A stretch of 9,815 bases of DNA from Candidatus Yanofskybacteria bacterium RIFOXYD1_FULL_42_10 (GTDB lineage: Bacteria; Patescibacteriota; Minisyncoccia; 2-02-FULL-40-12; GWA2-44-9). A model generated the notes under the pieces. The model was given only the letters and a program-made list of their open reading frames with translations, was not told the origin of the DNA and did no database searches. This document shows, one piece after another, positions 6,097 through 9,815 of this stretch; the first letter of the stretch is position 1; each line of letters starts with the position of its first letter. Made by a program: the position numbers and the translations under genes. The DNA lies in NCBI GenBank assembly GCA_001795975.1, contig MGLG01000002.1, forward strand, positions 1 through 9,815. Reading direction: 5' to 3'.

Positions 6097-7266
6097 TTAC
6101 GAAAAACTTTTTAAAAATTCCGCTATTTTATCCGCAATCACCTTGTTGCTAAAATTTGATGCTATATATTGGCGACCCGCTATTCCCATTTGTTTGCTTA
6201 AAATCGGATCGTCCAACAGTTTCGTAATCACGGCTCTCAACGCCGAAACATTGTTGGGCGGCACGAGAAAGCCCGTAACCCCGTCTTTTATCACTTCTCC
6301 GATAGAACCGGTCGCGGTGGCAATTACGGGTATCTCGCAAGCGCCGGCTTCAGCCATAGCATATCCAAATTGCTCTTCCCAGCCACTTGACGAAATACTT
6401 GGATAAACAAAAACTTCTGAAGAATTTAAAATTTGAGGTAATTCTTCATTGGGCATCCACTCAAAAAATTTTATGCTTTGAGAAATTTTCAATTCTTCGG
6501 CAAGCGCCTTCAACTTGTCTTTCTTTTGTCCTGTTCCAATAATGATTAAAAAAGAATTAGGCACTTTCATTAGAGCAAACGCTCTTAATAAAAACTCAAC
6601 GCCTTTTCTTTTATCTAACGCCCCGTAAAACAAAATTAACTTTTTATCTCCGAGGCCGTTTTTATTTTTCCACTCATCCCTTTTTTCAATTTTAAATCTT
6701 TCTGTATCAACGCCGCTCAAAGGACAAATAATAAGCGGAATCTTGGCATTAAACTGCCGTATAATTTCCTTTGCTTTACTATTTCCGCAGATTACACCAT
6801 CGGCAAGCCATAGATTGAAACGAACAAGCGTATTAGAAATCATCAACTTTAATCCACGCAATCGCTTCTTTGATTCAATATTCTGCCAGGTAAACAATAT
6901 CACCTTCATCCCCCAAAATTTAGCCAAACAATTATTAAACAAAGTAGTAAGCAAATTTGGCTCTGAACATGAATATAATACCCTTGCTCGCTGTTTAAAA
7001 CACAAATATGGCAACAGAAAGGCCAATCCGGGCATCCAACCCTTAAATGGCCCGCCAAGAAACGATTTTCTGCCATAAGATAAAGCATAAGCGCCATAAA
7101 TCTTAAAGCCGCTTTTCTCTTTCAGATTTATTGTAATTTTGGCCTTCCATATTTTAGGCAAAACAAAAACAAAATCATTTAAGTTGTTTACATATTCAAA
7201 AACTTTAAAATAATAGGGATAGGCGTAAGGATGACCGGTAACAATAATTTTGTGCTTATTTATCAT
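6097..7266 (-). CDS. GT4-type glycosyltransferase (GT-B fold)
   Basis: A 389-residue retaining glycosyltransferase. The N-terminal acceptor domain is about 1-180. The C-terminal Glycos_transf_1 domain begins near GVDTERF (185-191) and YGALDKRKGVEFLLRAF (214-230), with the donor-phosphate K/R residues in DKRKG. The EX7E motif is intact (E298 and E306 in EEQFGYAMAE), followed by GSIGEVIKDGVTGFLVPP (320-337), as is standard for GT4 enzymes. It would transfer a sugar from an NDP-sugar to a lipid-linked or growing glycan at the cytoplasmic face of the membrane. The start codon lies inside the end of the upstream glycosyltransferase gene (11-bp overlap), and the methyltransferase follows 6 bp downstream, so all three are probably co-translated. 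Donor and acceptor are unknown. Confidence 0.9.
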   Translation of the reverse strand: MINKHKIIVTGHPYAYPYYFKVFEYVNNLNDFVFVLPKIWKAKITINLKEKSGFKIYGAYALSYGRKSFLGGPFKGWMPGLAFLLPYLCFKQRARVLYSCSEPNLLTTLFNNCLAKFWGMKVILFTWQNIESKKRLRGLKLMISNTLVRFNLWLADGVICGNSKAKEIIRQFNAKIPLIICPLSGVDTERFKIEKRDEWKNKNGLGDKKLILFYGALDKRKGVEFLLRAFALMKVPNSFLIIIGTGQKKDKLKALAEELKISQSIKFFEWMPNEELPQILNSSEVFVYPSISSSGWEEQFGYAMAEAGACEIPVIATATGSIGEVIKDGVTGFLVPPNNVSALRAVITKLLDDPILSKQMGIAGRQYIASNFSNKVIADKIAEFLKSFS

Positions 7267-8311
7267 CAGAAATCAATGAAACAGTAATTTTTTTGATTAA
7301 ATTATGGATATTATGGTTTTCAACTACTATCTGCCTCAAAGCATGGGAAATTTTACTTTTTTCTTCCTCGGACATCGTCATAATAATTTTAATTTTTTCG
7401 GCTAACCATGAATAATCTTTTTTGGGATACATAAGAAGCGCCGCGTAATCTTTCAAAACATCAGCTAATGCTTCATTGCAAGTTAAAACTATAACTCCGC
7501 AAGCCAATGCCTCTAAAATTGCTTTGTCCAAGCTTCCCGTTTGTCCCATATTAACAAACAGATCAGCCGATTGGAGAATCGGCAAAATTTCGCGGTTGGG
7601 AATCACTCCTTTGAATTTAACGACATCCGATAATTTTTTTTCAATCACTAAATTTTTAAGTAATGCAAAATATTTCTCATCCTCCGAAATTCCGATACCG
7701 CCGATAATTTCTATTTTGACGCTATTTTCGGGTAATAAACTGACTGCCTTAATCAAAGTTTCATAATCTTTTGACGGGGCAATCCGGCCTACCGAAACAA
7801 TCGTAAATTTATTATTTTTTGTCTTTTCTTCTGGCTTAAATAAATCCGTATCAATCCCCTGACCAACAACTTTTATTTTAGCGCTGTTAATCCGGCAACC
7901 TTCTTTTGTAGAAGTAAATATAATGTTAGTAAACCTCTCGGCTATTTTAAGCATAAAGCTAACTTTTCCATGAGCATACCAAAGAGATATTTTCTTACCG
8001 GAAAGGCGCCACCACCATCCTCCAAACACAACCCAAATGGGATTCATATGGACAAAAACTGCATCATAATCGCCGTTACGACCAATGATTAATTTATAAA
8101 AATTTATTAGTTGAGAAATTTTGGAAAGTCGCCTATCCTTACCAAAACTTATTACTTTAACATTGAAGGGTAAATCAAAATTTCCTTTTTCAAGACAACC
8201 CACAGTAATTTTATTAAATTGTCCGGTAAATCCGGTAATCCACTTAATAAAAAAACCGAGCAATTGCTCATCTTTGTCCACTTTTTGGGTAATAATAAGA
8301 AGGTTTTTCAC
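7256..8311 (-). CDS. GT4-like glycosyltransferase with altered EX7E motif, GTG start
   Basis: A 351-residue GT-B enzyme when started at the GTG at 8311, giving MKNLLIITQKVDKDE, the usual opening of its relatives. A GTG at 8344 would add 11 residues but falls in the terminator stem, so it is rejected. The C-terminal donor domain shows GQGIDTDLF (150-158), SVGRIAPSKDY (173-183) and TGSLDKAILEALACG (258-272). The second Glu of EX7E is present (E267), but the first is replaced by Gly (G259), within a TGSLDK segment. A -10-like TATGAT ends 7 bp upstream of the GTG, so the transcript may begin at the start codon itself. It leads the minus-strand unit and overlaps the next glycosyltransferase by 11 bp. 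Family call firm; activity with the altered motif and the sugar used are unknown. Confidence 0.85.
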   Translation of the reverse strand: MKNLLIITQKVDKDEQLLGFFIKWITGFTGQFNKITVGCLEKGNFDLPFNVKVISFGKDRRLSKISQLINFYKLIIGRNGDYDAVFVHMNPIWVVFGGWWWRLSGKKISLWYAHGKVSFMLKIAERFTNIIFTSTKEGCRINSAKIKVVGQGIDTDLFKPEEKTKNNKFTIVSVGRIAPSKDYETLIKAVSLLPENSVKIEIIGGIGISEDEKYFALLKNLVIEKKLSDVVKFKGVIPNREILPILQSADLFVNMGQTGSLDKAILEALACGVIVLTCNEALADVLKDYAALLMYPKKDYSWLAEKIKIIMTMSEEEKSKISHALRQIVVENHNIHNLIKKITVSLISDDK

Positions 8312-8317
8312 AAAAAA

Positions 8318-8346
8318 ATCATACAATAAAATATTACTTTTCACAA
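8318..8346 (-). promoter_or_regulatory. Predicted promoter of the glycosyltransferase/methyltransferase unit
   Basis: Minus-strand -35 TTGTGA (8341-8346, 4 of 6 matches to TTGACA), 17-bp spacer, and -10 TATGAT (8318-8323, 5 of 6 matches to TATAAT). The -35 partly overlaps the base of the upstream terminator stem. A start site about 7 bp past the -10 falls at 8311, the first base of the GTG start codon, implying a leaderless mRNA. The spacing is ideal, but the boxes are short and the region is AT-rich, so chance matches are possible. Confidence 0.5.
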
Positions 8347-8380
8347 CTTAAAAAGCCCCAATAGGGGGCTTTTTAAGTTG
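8344..8380 (-). terminator. Rho-independent terminator of the surface-protein gene
   Basis: A perfect 16-bp stem: CAACTTAAAAAGCCCC (8344-8359), 5-base loop AATAG (8360-8364), and its complement at 8365-8380. It sits 15 bp past the surface-protein stop. The GC core next to A5/T5 runs gives the classic GGGGCTTTTT end on both strands, so it can terminate in either direction. It separates the surface-protein gene from the glycosyltransferase unit. Confidence 0.85.
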
Positions 8381-8395
8381 AAGACATTATAGAAC

Positions 8396-9815
8396 TTAGA
8401 TCTCCAAAACATATTTGCCGGATACCCATCCTAATTCTTTGCCATCTTTCCAAATCTTATACCAGCCGTTGCTTACTGCCGAAAATTCAAATTCTTGACC
8501 CGACAAAACTTTGGTAACTAATTTCCCGCTCAAAGCAGCCGAAGCGCGAACATTAAGATAACCGATATTGCTTACTACTTTTATCTTGCCGCCTATTGTC
8601 ATTTTATTAAAGTCGGATCCGGAAATTACTTGAACATCTGCCCAATTATAACCCGCGGAATTAAATGCTTCTAATGTTTTTACCCACGCTAATGCCCCAT
8701 TGGCTCCTTGGGCATACACCTTCTGGTCTCCAGTTTTTCTGTAAAGTTTGGCAGCCGATACTGATTCTACTTTGAGTTTGGCAAATTCATCTCCAGAAAT
8801 TGCCTGGACATCAGACCATTTATATCCGGCAGCGTTAAATGCTTCTAATGTTTTCACCCAAGTTAAAGTTCCATCCGCGCCCTGAACATATACTTTCGGG
8901 TCGCTCACTTTTCTGTAAAGTTTCGCCGTTGTAACCACAGGAGAAACGGAAGGTGAAACACTCGGTGTCGGCGTGGCACTCACAGAGGGTGTTGGAGTTG
9001 CAGAAACCTCCGGTGTTGGTGTTGGTGTCGTATCGCCGCCGCTTGTTCCGCCACCACCCGCCGGCGCTTTTCTAGTTGTATAAATAGTAGCTGTGGTCTG
9101 GCTCGCTGCCTTAGTAGTTCTATCAGTGTATGTCGCGGTGCCAGTATTCCAGTTATCGTGTACATGTTGCGCGCTAACACCTGTTTCCGCAAGAGGCACG
9201 GCACAATACCAATAGCCACCAGTATTATATGTGCAGGTAACACCATAGCTATCGCCGGCCGTTACTACTCCTTCCGTAACAACCGCGCCTCCGTTTAATG
9301 TAACTAAAATCTTGTGAGCAAAAGGTAAGCCGCTTTCATTATGAGTACTAGTATCATCAGTACCAAAATCAACAGATTCAGATGCAGTTCCGCTCACCGT
9401 TAATGTCGTCGTAGTAGCAGAACGAACATAACCATTTTGATAGGCATAGACATAGCCACCGGTAGCAGAACCCGCTATATACATTTTGCCGCCGCTATAA
9501 GACGAAGAGGCAACCGTCCCATCATAAGAAGCTGACGCGCTTGTCCCATCAAAAGTTAAACTATTTCCCAACTCATCATCTACACCGTTAACTACAATTG
9601 TGTAATCCAAACTTGCTCCGGTAGCAAAAGGAGCAGTAGTAGAAGCGCCGGGAAATGATGATGCAGTCCATGTCTCAACTACCCAACCATCAATAGACGC
9701 TGACGCTCTCAATGTCTCGGAACCCCCAATAGTACAGCTGGCATCGGTCATTTCTTTTGAAGCAGAGGCAATCTTGATTATCCCGTCTGCCGAATTTGTG
9801 CTTTCTGACGCTGTT
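8396..9815 (-). CDS. Partial secreted/surface protein with KLYRK repeats and C-terminal SH3b domain
   Basis: The reading frame stays open to the window edge, so the N-terminus and any signal peptide are missing; at least 472 residues are seen. The internal ATG at 9751 is not taken as a start because coding continues upstream with the same Ser/Thr/Ala-rich character (SESTNSADGIIKIASASKE). In order: a Ser/Thr/Gly-rich, probably beta-rich region of unknown fold (9815 to about 9060), a Gly then Pro/Thr/Ser linker (about 9060-8927), two KLYRK...VYxQG...WVKTLEAFN repeats (8926-8600), and a bacterial SH3-like domain (about 8590-8399; LNVRASA, W in NGWYKIW, LGWVSGKY). SH3b and repeat domains of this kind usually bind cell wall or surface polymers. 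The protein is probably exported. I do not recognise the N-terminal region. A strong terminator follows the stop. Confidence 0.8.
   Translation of the reverse strand, partial: TASESTNSADGIIKIASASKEMTDASCTIGGSETLRASASIDGWVVETWTASSFPGASTTAPFATGASLDYTIVVNGVDDELGNSLTFDGTSASASYDGTVASSSYSGGKMYIAGSATGGYVYAYQNGYVRSATTTTLTVSGTASESVDFGTDDTSTHNESGLPFAHKILVTLNGGAVVTEGVVTAGDSYGVTCTYNTGGYWYCAVPLAETGVSAQHVHDNWNTGTATYTDRTTKAASQTTATIYTTRKAPAGGGGTSGGDTTPTPTPEVSATPTPSVSATPTPSVSPSVSPVVTTAKLYRKVSDPKVYVQGADGTLTWVKTLEAFNAAGYKWSDVQAISGDEFAKLKVESVSAAKLYRKTGDQKVYAQGANGALAWVKTLEAFNSAGYNWADVQVISGSDFNKMTIGGKIKVVSNIGYLNVRASAALSGKLVTKVLSGQEFEFSAVSNGWYKIWKDGKELGWVSGKYVLEI
8600..8752 (-). repeat. KLYRK repeat, copy 2 of 2
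   Basis: Second copy, opening AKLYRKTGDQKVYAQG and including AWVKTLEAFNSAGYNWADVQVISG. It directly precedes the SH3-like domain. The high similarity to copy 1 suggests recent duplication or selection for the same binding surface. Confidence 0.8.
8753..8926 (-). repeat. KLYRK repeat, copy 1 of 2
   Basis: First of two tandem 58-residue-period repeats within the surface protein, opening AKLYRKVSDPKVYVQG and including TWVKTLEAFNAAGYKWSDVQAISG. It matches copy 2 at most positions in protein and closely in DNA. Such repeats are familiar in predicted surface proteins of Parcubacteria; their ligand is not known to me. Confidence 0.8.
8927..9031 (-). repeat. Pro/Thr/Ser linker with 24-bp repeat units
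   Basis: Encodes TPTPTPEVSATPTPSVSATP and similar, an 8-residue period (P-x-V-S-A-T-P-T) that degenerates to PSVS at its end. It is an extended, disordered spacer between the N-terminal beta-rich region and the KLYRK repeats, preceded by a glycine run (AGGGGTSGG). The high Thr/Ser content makes it a possible O-glycosylation site. Confidence 0.75.

Noticed and set aside
8312..8344. Longer GTG start at 8344 for the first glycosyltransferase
   Set aside because: It overlaps the terminator stem and the predicted promoter, and the added residues do not fit the usual N-terminus.
8927..9031. Short tandem DNA repeats as a CRISPR array
   Set aside because: They encode the PTPTPxVS linker in frame, with no unique spacers.
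9749..9751. ATG at 9751 as the start of the surface protein
   Set aside because: The frame remains open to the window edge with the same composition and no signal peptide follows this ATG, so the gene is partial.

Overview
The window looks like part of a cell-surface polysaccharide or glycoprotein locus from a bacterium, most likely a Candidate Phyla Radiation lineage such as Parcubacteria. That placement is inference. It rests on the AT-rich sequence with many A-runs, the near absence of Shine-Dalgarno sequences (only one start has a clear one), very tight gene packing, and a surface protein whose C-terminus carries tandem KLYRK...VYxQG repeats, a PTPTP linker and a bacterial SH3 domain, a style common in those genomes. 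No tRNA, rRNA, CRISPR array, insertion sequence or phage gene was seen.

Four transcription units can be drawn. Unit 1 (+ strand, 2-3227) holds an RmlD-like sugar reductase, a NeuB-family nonulosonic acid synthase, a GNAT acetyltransferase and a PseF-like CMP-sugar synthetase. Together these form the late part of a sialic/pseudaminic/legionaminic-type acid pathway. The earlier enzymes (4,6-dehydratase, aminotransferase, UDP- or GDP-sugar hydrolase/epimerase) are not in the window and may lie upstream of base 1. Unit 2 (- strand, 5296-3242) is a small excisionase/MerR-like DNA-binding protein followed by a full-length ABC exporter; the two units converge with only 14 bp between their stop codons.

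Unit 3 (- strand, 8311-5440) has two GT-B glycosyltransferases, whose annotated ends overlap by 11 bp, and a SAM-dependent methyltransferase. It is bounded upstream by a strong terminator hairpin at 8344-8380 and downstream by a 16-bp perfect hairpin at 5358-5392. Its first gene probably starts at a GTG at 8311 and may be translated from a leaderless mRNA. Unit 4 (- strand, beyond 9815 to 8396) is the 3' part of the Ser/Thr-rich secreted or surface protein; its N-terminus is off the window.

A working picture, which is inference: unit 1 makes and activates a nonulosonic acid, unit 3 assembles or decorates a glycan, and the unit 2 ABC exporter moves a glycan or lipid-linked intermediate across the membrane. 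The small DNA-binding protein may control its own unit through three 10-bp phased repeats at 5311-5340. The adjacent surface protein could be a carrier of, or simply neighbour to, the glycan. There is no gene-free stretch longer than 300 bp; the longest (5297-5439) holds the repeat/promoter block and a hairpin. I see no clear candidate for a wholly new system. The least ordinary signals are the phased operator-like repeats, the probable leaderless GTG start, and the mixed NeuB/PseF signature of the nonulosonic acid genes.
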